Below, piece after piece: positions 1-7,653 of a stretch of DNA of 33,762 nt (position 1 is its first letter; each line of letters opens with the position of its first letter). The notes beneath the pieces were generated by a model. It saw only the letters and a list, made by a program, of their open reading frames with translations. It made no database searches and was not told the DNA's origin. The DNA is taken from positions 1 through 33,762 of IMG/VR virus record IMGVR_UViG_3300037493_001486, one strand, 5' to 3'. The DNA is from a virus. The translations under genes were made by a program, and so were the position numbers.

Positions 1-109
1 TAACATGGTGAACATACGCTCATAGGTATCTCTTAAGTATTGCGTTTACAAAGTAACGAAAACAATCCAAGAAGTCAGCACGCTCGGATAAGATTCTTCT
101 GTTGCTCTT
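1..109. repeat. Terminal direct repeat, left copy (circular assembly overlap)
   Basis: These 109 bases are identical to the last 109 bases of the window. The large terminase gene ends inside the repeat, and the next gene starts inside it, in both copies. Reading continues smoothly from the right end into the left end, as expected of a circular or circularly permuted genome whose ends were not trimmed. A short physical terminal repeat is possible but less likely. Confidence 0.95.
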
Positions 110-1297
110 GATGATGCTGCCGTTGCTGTCGCACTGCACTTGCTTCGCATCGAATACAAAGCCCTTGCACTTGACTGAGTTGGCTCTGATATCCAACTTC
201 CTTAATGCTCCATTGCAATCGATGCGGCTGTTGTAGTGCGTTGGATTCGCCGGAATGATGATCTGCGAGTCGGATAGATGCAGCCGCCGTTTAATCTGCG
301 TGTACGCACTGGAGTTGTCTCGCTGTTGTACAGTGCCACCTTTGCCCATTGCATCGCCTGTGATGCGGAGCAAGCCCATTGGGATGCCCATGCGCTCGAT
401 GTAATCGCAGAAGGCATCAACGCTCCCCTTCTCAATCTTAATCTCATCAACCACCACGCAGCCTCTCGGTAGCTGTTGGATGACCAGTGCGCACAATGGG
501 TTGATGTTGAAATCGACTGAGATGAAGATGGGGATGTTGCGATTAAGTGCAACACTATCATCGATGTGCTTCTCGTCTTGCCACTCGTACAAGAACGGGT
601 TAGCAACGTCATCAAGTATATCCCAATCGCCCTCGACAAACCTTTGGTACTGCACAGGCGGCAACTCCTTCAAGCTCTCAAGGTATTCGAGTGGGATGTG
701 CGGATTGTCGGTGATCTTACTCGGTATGTAGCTCCATCGCTCAGGCAGTGTCTTGTCGCGGTAGCGGTCATAGATCACTGACTTCACCCAATTGTTCGCA
801 GGGTTGCAAGTGGCAAGGCAAACAATGGGCGGCTTGCCATGTGCTTTGTTCCAACTACCGATGCGCTCCTGCACCTTGTAGAAGGTTGGCTCTTGCAGCT
901 CGTTAACCTCGTCAAGCCCTGCGCCGTTTACTTCCAATCCTCTGAAGCGGTTGAGGTCCTTATCCTCGTCAAAGCTTTCCGCCATGAAGATAAGCTCACT
1001 GCCGTTGGTGAATGTCACAACATTGGTGTCTCTGTTCCAGGTCTTGATGTATGCGTTTAGTCCATCGCCAAGCAATCCATTGAAGCTTGGGAACGTGGTC
1101 CGCTTAAGATCAGGTAAGCTCTTACGAATGATCACCCATCGGCTGCCTGCATATTGAAGTGCGAGTTGGCTAATGGTGATAAGCAGCCAGTACGTTTTGC
1201 CGCCGCGAATTGCGCCTCCGAATACTATCACCCGCTTCTCTCCGCTGATGGCTTGGTCGAAGGCAACTGTCTGTGTCTCGGTCAGCGTGTAACTCAT
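20..1297 (-). CDS. terL: Terminase large subunit
   Basis: This 425-residue protein is the ATPase-nuclease motor that fills the prohead with DNA and cuts the concatemer. Seen in the sequence: Walker A GGAIRGGKT at residues 27-35 and Walker B with the acidic pair D129-E130 (GAGLDEVNE). The C-terminal RNase H-like nuclease has D262 (ISVDFN), D315 (ITGDA) and a late aspartate at D411 in DFLDCFRYF. The length is normal for a compact TerL. The start overlaps the stop of the upstream small subunit by four bases (ATGA). Its own stop overlaps the ATG of the next gene across the circular junction. The packaging type cannot be told from sequence alone. Confidence 0.95.
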   Translation of the reverse strand: MSYTLTETQTVAFDQAISGEKRVIVFGGAIRGGKTYWLLITISQLALQYAGSRWVIIRKSLPDLKRTTFPSFNGLLGDGLNAYIKTWNRDTNVVTFTNGSELIFMAESFDEDKDLNRFRGLEVNGAGLDEVNELQEPTFYKVQERIGSWNKAHGKPPIVCLATCNPANNWVKSVIYDRYRDKTLPERWSYIPSKITDNPHIPLEYLESLKELPPVQYQRFVEGDWDILDDVANPFLYEWQDEKHIDDSVALNRNIPIFISVDFNINPLCALVIQQLPRGCVVVDEIKIEKGSVDAFCDYIERMGIPMGLLRITGDAMGKGGTVQQRDNSSAYTQIKRRLHLSDSQIIIPANPTHYNSRIDCNGALRKLDIRANSVKCKGFVFDAKQVQCDSNGSIIKSNRRILSERADFLDCFRYFVNAILKRYL

Positions 1298-1599
1298 TCA
1301 GCCTTAGGCTCGGTGCGAATAATCACAAGCGGCTCAGTGGTCGTGATGTTGGTGTCGGTGGTTTGCTTCGGCTTGCCGTAGCCACGATCAAGCAGCATCT
1401 CTGCCGCCTTGATGTCACCTCGCAATGCCTTGGCTTCAATCGCCTTGAGGATGCGCTCAGCTGTGGTCAATCCGTTCTTCTCATCGCCAAGGATATCGGC
1501 CATGATCTTGTTAAGCTCTGGAAGCTTACGAGGTCTCCCATTGGGATTCCCTGTCTGCCCTTTCTTGAACTTATGCTTCTCAATGTCCTTGGCTGCCAT
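1294..1599 (-). CDS. terS: Putative terminase small subunit (DUF5681-like)
   Basis: This 101-residue protein lies directly upstream of the large terminase and overlaps it by four bases (ATGA). Its N-terminus carries the FKKGQTGNPNGRPRK signature (residues 11-25) of DUF5681-type proteins, which often sit beside TerL in phages. The rest is helical, with a segment around residues 40-75 (TTAERILKAIEAKALRGD and the following helix) that could form the DNA-binding or oligomerising part. The small-subunit role is inferred from position, size and the basic GRPRK motif; no structural match could be tested. Confidence 0.75.
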   Translation of the reverse strand: MAAKDIEKHKFKKGQTGNPNGRPRKLPELNKIMADILGDEKNGLTTAERILKAIEAKALRGDIKAAEMLLDRGYGKPKQTTDTNITTTEPLVIIRTEPKAE

Positions 1600-1619
1600 G
1601 GTGCTGTTTTTGTGCTGTA

Positions 1620-1934
1620 TTAATCGTACTCCACCAACTCCGCATCGGAGTCAGTGTTCTCCTTGATTTTGTTGTATTGTTCCTCGTTATTGTCGTAGTG
1701 CATCTCAATGCCCAATCGTCTTATCGTTCTCCACTTATCCTCGCCATTTGTGAAGTAAACTCTCAACCTCGGGATGCCAAGCTCTCGAGCAATTGCATAA
1801 ACTTCTGCCGCCATGCGCTCCTCGTTTCTTGCCGTAATGATATAAACACGATCACCATTGGCAATCTTTCTGCGAGCAAGAGCCATCCCTTGTTCAGTGT
1901 CAAGCACTCCATCAACATCGAAAGATATCTTCAT
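1620..1934 (-). CDS. Small HAD-superfamily phosphatase/nucleotidase-like protein
   Basis: This 104-residue protein begins with the HAD motif I FDVDGVLD (D6 nucleophile, D8 acid/base). Motif II is probably the threonine of IITAR (T34), K67 may be the motif III lysine, and HYDNN (D81) fits a degenerate motif IV. It resembles the short phage HAD proteins related to the phosphatase half of polynucleotide kinase or to 5'-nucleotidases. There is no kinase domain and no room for a large cap. Possible roles are repair of DNA ends or nucleotide turnover; the substrate is unknown. Its ATG overlaps the stop of the 43-residue gene upstream (ATGA). Confidence 0.75.
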   Translation of the reverse strand: MKISFDVDGVLDTEQGMALARRKIANGDRVYIITARNEERMAAEVYAIARELGIPRLRVYFTNGEDKWRTIRRLGIEMHYDNNEEQYNKIKENTDSDAELVEYD

Positions 1935-2062
1935 CGCTTCTTAAATTTAGCAGCTTCTGCATTAGCAATTGCCACCGCTTGCTGTGGTGAGTAGCCTTCA
2001 TCGATAAGCTTCTTGATGTTCATCTGAATGATGGCAGGCGAGTCTCCTTGGAATAGTGGCAT
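1931..2062 (-). CDS. Small conserved phage protein, 43 aa
   Basis: A 43-residue reading frame fills the space between its neighbours exactly. It starts with MPLFQGDSPAIIQMNIKKLI and ends in a lysine-rich tail (AAKFKKR). The pattern, SP(A/S)xIxxNIKKxxxxGxxxxQAVAIAxxxA, matches a short helical protein seen in many phages, where it is often the last small gene before the packaging genes. Its stop overlaps the HAD gene start (ATGA). It has no known function. Coding status rests on this pattern and on the operon-style overlap. Confidence 0.75.
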   Translation of the reverse strand: MPLFQGDSPAIIQMNIKKLIDEGYSPQQAVAIANAEAAKFKKR

Positions 2063-2066
2063 AACT

Positions 2067-2366
2067 TTACAAAGATAGTGTTTTGCTGCGTTTGATTTCG
2101 TCCTCTGTCAATTTCAATCTTACAACCTTGTTATAAATAATAACATCCGCAGTGAAGTAGCCTTCATCATTCTGCTTGAGTGATCCTATAAGATATTCAT
2201 TCGGAACTTCCATCTGAATGTTTTCCGATGCTTCCATTATCTTCTGCATTGCTTTCACCTTGAATGTCACCTCAACATCTTGCACTGATCCTATCGGAGT
2301 CAAGTACCCAGTGAAGGTGTCATCTTGGATGCGCATGTATCCACTTCGCCATCTGTTAGCAGCCAT
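2067..2366 (-). CDS. Hypothetical protein, 99 aa
   Basis: Not recognised. The protein is mixed alpha/beta with no membrane segment and ends in a basic helix (LTEDEIKRSKTL). The start chosen is the methionine of MAANRWRSGYM, 11 bases inside the previous gene. Two upstream ATGs in frame (2372, 2399) would give longer overlaps and cannot be excluded. The stop lies four bases before the 43-residue gene. It belongs to the run of small genes between the origin-like region and terminase. Confidence 0.65.
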   Translation of the reverse strand: MAANRWRSGYMRIQDDTFTGYLTPIGSVQDVEVTFKVKAMQKIMEASENIQMEVPNEYLIGSLKQNDEGYFTADVIIYNKVVRLKLTEDEIKRSKTLSL

Positions 2367-2550
2367 AGTCATCTGTGCGTTTTGATTTGTACTGCTCAAG
2401 CATTCTGTATATCATCTTCTTGATTTCGTCTTTTTTGCTTTTCGGCACTCGCAAAGTTATGTTGCAAGTGTCCTCGCCGTAGATATACTTCGGACCGGCT
2501 CCGGCACGTTTGCCTCCTCGCCTTTCAATCTTTTGTTCCATTGCCGCCAA
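2356..2550 (-). CDS. Small basic protein with GGKRxGAG motif
   Basis: This 64-residue basic protein has the segment RGGKRAGAGPKYIYGE near its N-terminus, followed by ITLRVPKSKKDEIKKMI. Proteins of this layout are widespread in Bacteroidota phages and mobile elements. The second part resembles a ribbon-helix-helix half (beta strand TLRVP, then helix), so DNA binding is plausible. Initiation could be at the first methionine or at M4 (2541). The start overlaps the previous gene by up to 26 bases. The function is unknown; DNA binding is an inference from composition and layout. Confidence 0.7.
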   Translation of the reverse strand: MAAMEQKIERRGGKRAGAGPKYIYGEDTCNITLRVPKSKKDEIKKMIYRMLEQYKSKRTDDYGC

Positions 2551-2779
2551 AGATAGGAATTAACTTTTGATTGTGCAATTTTAATATTTTAATCCATCGA
2601 GCACAGCGTGATAAGTAGTAAGTGTACACAATGCTTTCGGGGTTGGCATTGATCAAGTGCTGCCTGAAGCTCTCATGCGTGCGCTGTGTTGAATGATATG
2701 TCACGCAGCCATCTATTATCTTGCCCTCAATAGGGTAGTACTCGCACATGGTCTTGATTATCTTTTCTTCAATGGTCAT
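2525..2779 (-). CDS. Hypothetical protein, 84 aa
   Basis: Not recognised. The protein has a helical N-terminus (MTIEEKIIKTMCEYYP), a central histidine-rich part (TYHSTQRTHESFRQHL) and a Tyr/Arg-rich segment (YTYYLSRCARWIKILKL). No signal peptide or clear membrane helix is seen. It overlaps the end of the VRR-NUC gene by 11 bases and the next gene by 26 bases, fitting one compact operon. Confidence 0.65.
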   Translation of the reverse strand: MTIEEKIIKTMCEYYPIEGKIIDGCVTYHSTQRTHESFRQHLINANPESIVYTYYLSRCARWIKILKLHNQKLIPIFGGNGTKD

Positions 2780-3098
2780 GCTTGATGATTTTTAGGAATT
2801 CTTCCTCTGATCTTACAATGTGATACTCATGGCCCAGTGATCGGCAAAGCTTTTCGAAGGTAACTTGCTGAGGTGACTGCCTGCCGATGTCGGTCTTCCA
2901 TTCAATCCAACATGTCTTGCCTTCGGGCTTGAGGTAGCACATATCTGCAACTCCTGCAATGACTCCCATCGCTTTGTTCATGGCTCCCTTGATGCCGTTG
3001 ATGGAGTTGTTATTAATCGCAAATATCCTTCCCCTTAAGTCTGGGCGTGCGTTCCAAAGGTTTTGGAACGCTTTCGCTTGGGTTGCAACCTCACTCAT
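2769..3098 (-). CDS. VRR-NUC domain nuclease
   Basis: This 109-residue protein is a PD-(D/E)XK nuclease of the VRR-NUC type. The catalytic core is GVADMCYLKPEG (D52), then CWIEWKTD (E66, K68), then SPQQVTFEKL (Q77/Q78), ending in the usual YHIVRSEEEFLKII element. Stand-alone phage VRR-NUC proteins have this size; relatives fused to helicases include structure-specific nucleases. The frame is open to an ATG at 3155, but the extra residues are encoded by the repeat-rich non-coding segment. The start MSEVATQAKAFQ at 3098 fits the family better. A role in processing replication or recombination intermediates is inferred. Confidence 0.85.
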   Translation of the reverse strand: MSEVATQAKAFQNLWNARPDLRGRIFAINNNSINGIKGAMNKAMGVIAGVADMCYLKPEGKTCWIEWKTDIGRQSPQQVTFEKLCRSLGHEYHIVRSEEEFLKIIKHDH

Positions 3099-3222
3099 AA
3101 ATGTTGCCGCTTGTAAATGATGTAGCAACATTTTGGAAGGCGGCAACAGCCTCAAACCTTAGAGCATCTAAGTGTTGCGCTGATTGTTGCCACTTAGTGT
3201 CAAAAATTACCCACTTAGTACC

Positions 3223-3266
3223 TATGTGTGTGTGTGTGTGTGTGTGCATGTGTGTGTATATATATA
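3223..3266. repeat. 44-base alternating purine-pyrimidine tract (TG/TA microsatellite)
   Basis: From T3223 to A3266 pyrimidine and purine alternate without a break: eleven TG units (3225-3246), a CA step, further TG units, then TA repeats. Such tracts can adopt Z-DNA under negative supercoiling and melt easily at the TA end. The tract sits between the two halves of the iteron cluster. Dinucleotide runs of this length stand out in a compact phage genome. Confidence 0.9.
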
Positions 3267-3340
3267 AATCTCTAAATAGTTAAAAAATAAGTAGCAACAA
3301 GCAACAAATCGCTAAAAGCTTTGTGGCAGTAGTAAATAAA

Positions 3341-3372
3341 TGTTGCCACTTGCTTTTTATGAAGTGGCAACA
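3341..3372. repeat. Inverted repeat, 11-bp stem with 10-base loop
   Basis: TGTTGCCACTT (3341-3351) and AAGTGGCAACA (3362-3372) are perfect reverse complements separated by 10 bases. Both arms are copies of the regional 11-mer. A third direct copy (3372-3382) follows and reaches the primase stop codon region. No U-tract follows the stem on the minus strand, so it is not a typical intrinsic terminator. It is more likely a paired protein-binding site. Confidence 0.8.
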
Positions 3373-3383
3373 AGTAGCAACAT

Positions 3384-5516
3384 TTACGTTGGATTTCGGC
3401 TAACATAATAGTGAAGTATGACCGAATCGCCTCTGCGCTTTTTTTCTTTTGCGAATCCAAGTGCTGTGAGTAATGAACCGATTCTCTGATTGTTAAGATA
3501 ATTAATTTTAGTATCTGCCATCAAGTACTGTTGAATCTCAGTGAGTGACATCCACTCTCCATATCCAGTCGATGTACCAGGTGCAAGCTTCTTATGAATT
3601 AAATCTTCTTCAGGAGTTGAGAGCTTGAACATCTCTGTTGTTGCATTAAGTAGCTTAATGTCATCGCCAAGTATTTTATAGTTCGCACCCATCTGATACA
3701 TGCAGAATAGCTCGCGCCAAAGTCCAACCTTATCACAACCGTTATACATGTCATGATTAATATCTTCAACTAATACTCCTAATATTCTTCTGTTGCCTGT
3801 TGGATCGCTGAGTATCTGCGTTTCGTTTGATGTGCCACAAAATACTGCGAGTCTTTTTAGATCTGTTGAAACTCTGCCGTATGGCTCGCGCACGTTGATG
3901 AATTCTTTCGATGTTAGCTCCTTCAATCGCTTTTCTTCCTTCTTTGATTTACCACCGTACTCATCATCATTGATAATAAGCTTTCCGCACATGAGAATCT
4001 CGTCATCCTTTCCGGCATCCATCTTGGATTCAGCATATAGATATCTCAACTCTTTTGGAAGCAAATACCGAAACCAATGTGTTTTTCCAGTGCCTTGCTT
4101 TGGTCCACAGAAAACGAGCACCAATGGTGAGTGATGTCCGTATGCAGATGCGACAACTGAAAGCAGCCAAGTAAGTATGAAATACTCTGCATGCTCTTGG
4201 TTAGTAATAACGCTACTCATTAGCTTTCTAACATTTGGCCAGTTGTCATTATCATATTCAAATAAATCCTGCTCAAAGAACTCATGCAATGGATTATAAG
4301 ATGGTATGCGATTGGAGAATATAATTGATGTGACAAGATCCTTTGTTGATTCTTTGAAGACTCCTTTCGAATCGAGGAAGATGGAGTTGAGATCGGAGTC
4401 ATCGATTGCTTTGCCGTTAAGTTCAATCTTGCGAGTGATAAGATTTTTCTTAAGATCAAATGTTTTGACATAAGAAGCAATGTCTTCGGTTACGTTTTCC
4501 GATTTATACTTAATGTCTTTGCTGACAATCTGCTCAACGATTTCCTTGCTATCCTCTGCGCTTATTCCTCCATGCTTCTCCAGTGTTTCGATGATGGCAT
4601 CTGATGACAGCCCTGCCGCTCGTTGCGATGTCGCATGGCGCATGATGCTCTTGGTGTATTCGGAATACACATCTATTGCGTTTTGCTTTGCGTGGTAGTA
4701 GATTGTGCCTATTGTTGACTTCTTGCCTTTAGATTCGCTGTGATTCTTAAGGCATGCATCAAATTGCGCATCGCAATCGAGTGAATTATACTTGGAGGAG
4801 TGGGATGATAAGGTGTGGAAGTATTCTCGGCCTTGCTCTTGGAATTCGGAAACGAGCGCATAGCAGATTCGAATCCACTCGGAGTAATCCTCGCATAGGT
4901 TGAGCCCTTTCTTATCCATCTGATCAATGATGGCATCAAAGTCAGATTTTATTACAACTACTTTTGCCTGCTTGTATTCTTTCTTTTTTGGAAGATACTT
5001 CTTGAATATTGCTGACTTGGAGTTTTGGATTAGAAATGGATCATAGGAAATGAATCGAGCTCTAGATACATTCTTGCCGGATTGGTCCACGATCAGCTGA
5101 TACTCGTTGTATAGGTATGCAGCAATGCCGTTGAATGCATCGAGATGTCGAGTGCCGTCAATCTTGATAATTAAGCACAAACCTTTTCCGCTGATGGAAA
5201 TAAATGCAGCGTAGATATAGGAGTCTGCACTTATTCGCTCCTTTGTGGCGGCTGCATCATCAAGATTGTCGATGTCGATTGCTATATAGTTTGAATGCTT
5301 ACGAAGAGCATCATCTTTGCGAGCTGCGAATGATCCGCTGACTGTTACCAGTGGAGCCGTCTTTTTCTTGAGCTCTTTTATTTCTTTGTTTGGAGCATTG
5401 CGCACTTCGAGTGCGATGTCTTGCCATCTGCCTGAGCGAACTCCTTCGAGGAAGTTGTCAATTTCGATGTCCTTGTCTTGAGAATCATGGATGTTCTTGT
5501 ATAGTGAAATCAGCAT
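3384..5516 (-). CDS. Primase-helicase (BT4734/VirE_N primase, PriCT-2-like, VirE-type ATPase)
   Basis: This 710-residue replication protein is likely a primase fused to a helicase. The N-terminal part (about 50-175) matches the BT4734/VirE_N archaeo-eukaryotic primase group: IAIDIDNLDD (D81, D83), SISGKGLCLIIKID (109-120, with H124 after it) and SRARFISYD (151-159). Residues around 205-265 look like the PriCT-2 domain (DYSEWIRICYAL). The C-terminal part is a VirE/SF3-like P-loop ATPase with Walker A GPKQGTGKT (471-479), acidic LIINDDEY (513-520) and NRRI (575-578) as probable arginine finger. It overlaps the helicase gene by 32 bases. No DNA polymerase is encoded, so the host enzyme probably extends the primers. 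Confidence 0.9.
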   Translation of the reverse strand: MLISLYKNIHDSQDKDIEIDNFLEGVRSGRWQDIALEVRNAPNKEIKELKKKTAPLVTVSGSFAARKDDALRKHSNYIAIDIDNLDDAAATKERISADSYIYAAFISISGKGLCLIIKIDGTRHLDAFNGIAAYLYNEYQLIVDQSGKNVSRARFISYDPFLIQNSKSAIFKKYLPKKKEYKQAKVVVIKSDFDAIIDQMDKKGLNLCEDYSEWIRICYALVSEFQEQGREYFHTLSSHSSKYNSLDCDAQFDACLKNHSESKGKKSTIGTIYYHAKQNAIDVYSEYTKSIMRHATSQRAAGLSSDAIIETLEKHGGISAEDSKEIVEQIVSKDIKYKSENVTEDIASYVKTFDLKKNLITRKIELNGKAIDDSDLNSIFLDSKGVFKESTKDLVTSIIFSNRIPSYNPLHEFFEQDLFEYDNDNWPNVRKLMSSVITNQEHAEYFILTWLLSVVASAYGHHSPLVLVFCGPKQGTGKTHWFRYLLPKELRYLYAESKMDAGKDDEILMCGKLIINDDEYGGKSKKEEKRLKELTSKEFINVREPYGRVSTDLKRLAVFCGTSNETQILSDPTGNRRILGVLVEDINHDMYNGCDKVGLWRELFCMYQMGANYKILGDDIKLLNATTEMFKLSTPEEDLIHKKLAPGTSTGYGEWMSLTEIQQYLMADTKINYLNNQRIGSLLTALGFAKEKKRRGDSVILHYYVSRNPT

Positions 5517-6978
5517 TATATATGTTTTTTAGGGTTGATTTAAGTTTTTCGTCAACTAATTCCTTATGAAATCGGTTGAATCTTCTGTTGCGTTCACGAC
5601 ACCAGAGCCTTGCAATTTCGTGATTCTTTTTTTCAATATGTATGTAGTTCTCCGAATTTATTTTTTTGATGTTCCTTTTTGCAAGGAGAGCAAGATGTTC
5701 AACTGCTACGAATAGGGAACGGTATTCTTTGTGGTGCTCGTTCATTTTGATCAGCTTCTTGATGTCCACGCTGTCTGTCATTAGTATAAAATCCTCAATG
5801 CCTTGATCAAGCACAACCTTCTTGGGGAACTCGTATCCGCAATAGCACTCCATCTTGGAGGTGTGCAATAAGGCTGCACACTTGGGGCACTCTTTGACAG
5901 GAGCAACTCCTGCGCCTGGCTTCTTTGGATTGTGGAAGATATCCTCCCAATTACGGGAAGCAGCCCATGAGCCATGTGTGAGGCAGTTACCACCGAGGTC
6001 GATGATGGTGAACGCGAGCTTTATTGGATGCGGACGAGCACCTCTGCCGCACATCTGAAGCCATAATGGCATCGATGCTGTTGCCTTGTTTACGATGACT
6101 GTCTCGATATCGGGTTGGTCGAAGCCAGTTGTTGCGATTCCGATGTTGTTTAATATGGCATCTGGAGTGTTGGCAAACCACTCGAGGGTCTCTGCGCGAT
6201 CTGCTGAGGTAGCATCGAGATGCCGCGAGTTTAATCCTGCTTGGATGAAGGCGGCATTGACTGCTTGCGAGTGCTCTACATTGCAATTGAAGATTATTGT
6301 CTTGCGCCCGAGTGAATGCTTCTTGTATGCGTTCAAAGTGGTGTCGATATACTTGGGCTCTTTGTACATGGCTCCCATTTGCGCTTGATCGAAGTCTCCT
6401 GCTTTCATTTTTAGCTTTGCACGTTCCACAATGGATGATGATGAATAGGTCTGCTCAGGTGCGAGGAAGCCGTCCTCAATAAGCTCGGGGATATCAATGC
6501 CGCACACTATGTCATCGAAGTAGTTGCGCAGTGGGTTGGTCTTCTTTGCGGCAAGTGGTGTTGCAGTAAATCCGATGATGTACTGCTCTTTGAAGTGCTC
6601 AATCACCTTGGTAAAGTTCCCAATGTGACATTCGTCTACGATCACCATGCCGATGTTCTCGAATAGGTGCAGCCGCTTGTGAGCTGACTCCACCATTGCG
6701 ACATAGACTCTAGCAGGGGGTATGGTCTTCATTCCGGCAACAACTTTCTGCACTGGCAGGCGAATGGCTTTGCTCGCTTGTGTGAGCAGTTCTTCGCGGT
6801 GAACGAGTATTAATACATCTTGACTCGACTTAGCGCAGTAGCGGTCACATATCGCAGCGAAGCATACTGTCTTGCCTCCACCCGTTGCGAGCTGAGCAAC
6901 CACCTTGCGATGATTGGTCAGCTTCGCAGCGATGTTCTTGATGAAGCGTTCTTGGTATTCTCTTAGTTGCAGCATCAC
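5485..6978 (-). CDS. SF2 DEAD/DEAH-box helicase with C-terminal zinc-binding motif
   Basis: This 497-residue protein is a superfamily 2 helicase of the type seen in phage replication modules. Walker A ATGGGKT is at 31-37, the DEAH-type box DECH at 115-118, TAT at 138-140 (motif III) and QMCGRGARP at 308-316 (motif VI). After the second RecA domain there is a cysteine cluster, CPKC (C364, C367) and CYC (C378, C380), likely a small zinc ribbon. A basic helical tail follows, with IARLWCRERNRRFNRF. The start overlaps the 72-residue gene upstream (ATGA), and the end overlaps the primase start. DNA unwinding at forks or recombination intermediates is inferred. Confidence 0.92.
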   Translation of the reverse strand: MMLQLREYQERFIKNIAAKLTNHRKVVAQLATGGGKTVCFAAICDRYCAKSSQDVLILVHREELLTQASKAIRLPVQKVVAGMKTIPPARVYVAMVESAHKRLHLFENIGMVIVDECHIGNFTKVIEHFKEQYIIGFTATPLAAKKTNPLRNYFDDIVCGIDIPELIEDGFLAPEQTYSSSSIVERAKLKMKAGDFDQAQMGAMYKEPKYIDTTLNAYKKHSLGRKTIIFNCNVEHSQAVNAAFIQAGLNSRHLDATSADRAETLEWFANTPDAILNNIGIATTGFDQPDIETVIVNKATASMPLWLQMCGRGARPHPIKLAFTIIDLGGNCLTHGSWAASRNWEDIFHNPKKPGAGVAPVKECPKCAALLHTSKMECYCGYEFPKKVVLDQGIEDFILMTDSVDIKKLIKMNEHHKEYRSLFVAVEHLALLAKRNIKKINSENYIHIEKKNHEIARLWCRERNRRFNRFHKELVDEKLKSTLKNIYNADFTIQEHP

Positions 6979-7193
6979 TCGTAGGTTGAGGTGTAGTAGA
7001 TTGCAGAGCTGCGATTGTAGAACTTTGGAACTCGAGTCTGTTGGTCTGTTCTTCCTTCTCGATATGCTTCAACTATCTGCTCCTTTTCCATTGCTTTGGC
7101 TTGTTGGATTGCTAACTTTAAGATGCCATCTTTCAAATCGACATCATTAAAAATCTGCTCAATCAACCAATCGATTGCTGTTTGCTTTTTCAT
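6975..7193 (-). CDS. Small conserved protein, 72 aa (KKQTAIDWL family)
   Basis: The N-terminus MKKQTAIDWLIEQIFN and the centre QAKAMEKEQIVEAYREGRTD match a small helical protein often found in Bacteroidota phages, typically with an AYxxG and a late Tyr-Tyr motif (here AIYYTSTYE). Its function is unknown. Both ends overlap neighbours by four bases (ATGA), which indicates translational coupling with the gene before it and with the helicase. Confidence 0.8.
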   Translation of the reverse strand: MKKQTAIDWLIEQIFNDVDLKDGILKLAIQQAKAMEKEQIVEAYREGRTDQQTRVPKFYNRSSAIYYTSTYE

Positions 7194-7447
7194 GAGTACT
7201 TCTTTTTATATAACTGCTCACCAACGGACTTTCCGACGGCGATGTTGCCAAGCATCATATCCTTGGCGCATTCATTGCAGATGTCGATAAGCATCTGCTT
7301 TTCATTGGGTAGTTCATTCTCGCAGAATATTGCGATGTGTTCGTAAACCATTGCCATTGCCAGAGCGTATGGCTCAGTAGATTGGCGAAACTCTTGAGCT
7401 CCATCTTTGCAGAGCTTCTGTACTTTTTTCAAGGAAGTGGATGTCAT
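7190..7447 (-). CDS. Hypothetical protein, 85 aa
   Basis: Not recognised. It is a mostly helical protein with the stretch YALAMAMVYEHIAIFCENE, possibly a buried helix, and a basic C-terminus (GEQLYKKKYS). The start is uncertain. The ATG at 7447 (MTSTSLKKVQKL) gives a 74-base overlap with the previous gene; ATGs at 7357 or 7351 would remove the overlap but shorten the protein to about 55 residues. The stop is coupled to the 72-residue gene (ATGA). Confidence 0.55.
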   Translation of the reverse strand: MTSTSLKKVQKLCKDGAQEFRQSTEPYALAMAMVYEHIAIFCENELPNEKQMLIDICNECAKDMMLGNIAVGKSVGEQLYKKKYS

Positions 7448-7631
7448 AGATATTAGGGGATTTATATGTTGTTTTAATTCTTCCAGGTGTGCTCCATACA
7501 AACTCGACATACTTAGTGTCATCGGCAAGGGTGATGAACACCGTTGCATCATCGAAGTGATTGTACATCATCTTCAGATGTTTGAAATTTGTCTCGATAT
7601 ATATGAAGTCGCGATGCAGGAAGTAATACAT
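7374..7631 (-). CDS. Hypothetical protein, 85 aa
   Basis: Not recognised. The part starting at MYYFLHRDFIYIET is likely the real protein, with a beta-rich middle (DDATVFITLADDTKYVEFVW). The frame is open to an ATG at 7742, but that would overlap the nuclease gene by 89 bases. The ATG at 7631 leaves 22 bases after the nuclease stop. No catalytic motif is seen. Confidence 0.55.
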   Translation of the reverse strand: MYYFLHRDFIYIETNFKHLKMMYNHFDDATVFITLADDTKYVEFVWSTPGRIKTTYKSPNIYDIHFLEKSTEALQRWSSRVSPIY

Positions 7632-7653
7632 CACATTGGTGAAGGAGTAATTC

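Larger units (their letters stand above)
3099..3383. other. Non-coding iteron region, candidate replication origin
   Basis: This is the largest non-coding segment of the genome, between the primase and the VRR-NUC nuclease. It has an 11-mer AAGTRGCAACA in both orientations. Exact copies are at 3185-3195, 3289-3299, 3341-3351, 3362-3372 and 3372-3382. Copies with one or two mismatches are at 3102-3112, 3120-3130 and 3138-3148. The last three start exactly 18 bases apart. In the middle lie a long TG/TA alternating tract and an AT-rich stretch (about 3255-3290). Repeated protein sites beside an easily melted stretch and next to primase and helicase genes fit an origin. A repressor-binding control region is the main alternative. 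Confidence 0.6.

Noticed and set aside
1-109. The 109-base direct repeat as an attachment site or transposon end
   Set aside because: It is exactly at both window ends, lies inside genes that read through it, and has no integrase or transposase nearby; circular assembly overlap explains it.
1620-1934. HAD gene as full polynucleotide kinase/phosphatase
   Set aside because: Only about 100 residues with HAD motifs are present; there is no P-loop kinase domain.
3099-3155. N-terminal extension of the VRR-NUC gene
   Set aside because: The added residues are encoded by iteron repeats, and the family start fits the ATG at 3098.
7374-7552. Long overlap between two small frames as a programmed frameshift
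   Set aside because: Neither frame shows a clear slippery heptamer or a family that continues over the overlap; uncertain starts explain it better.
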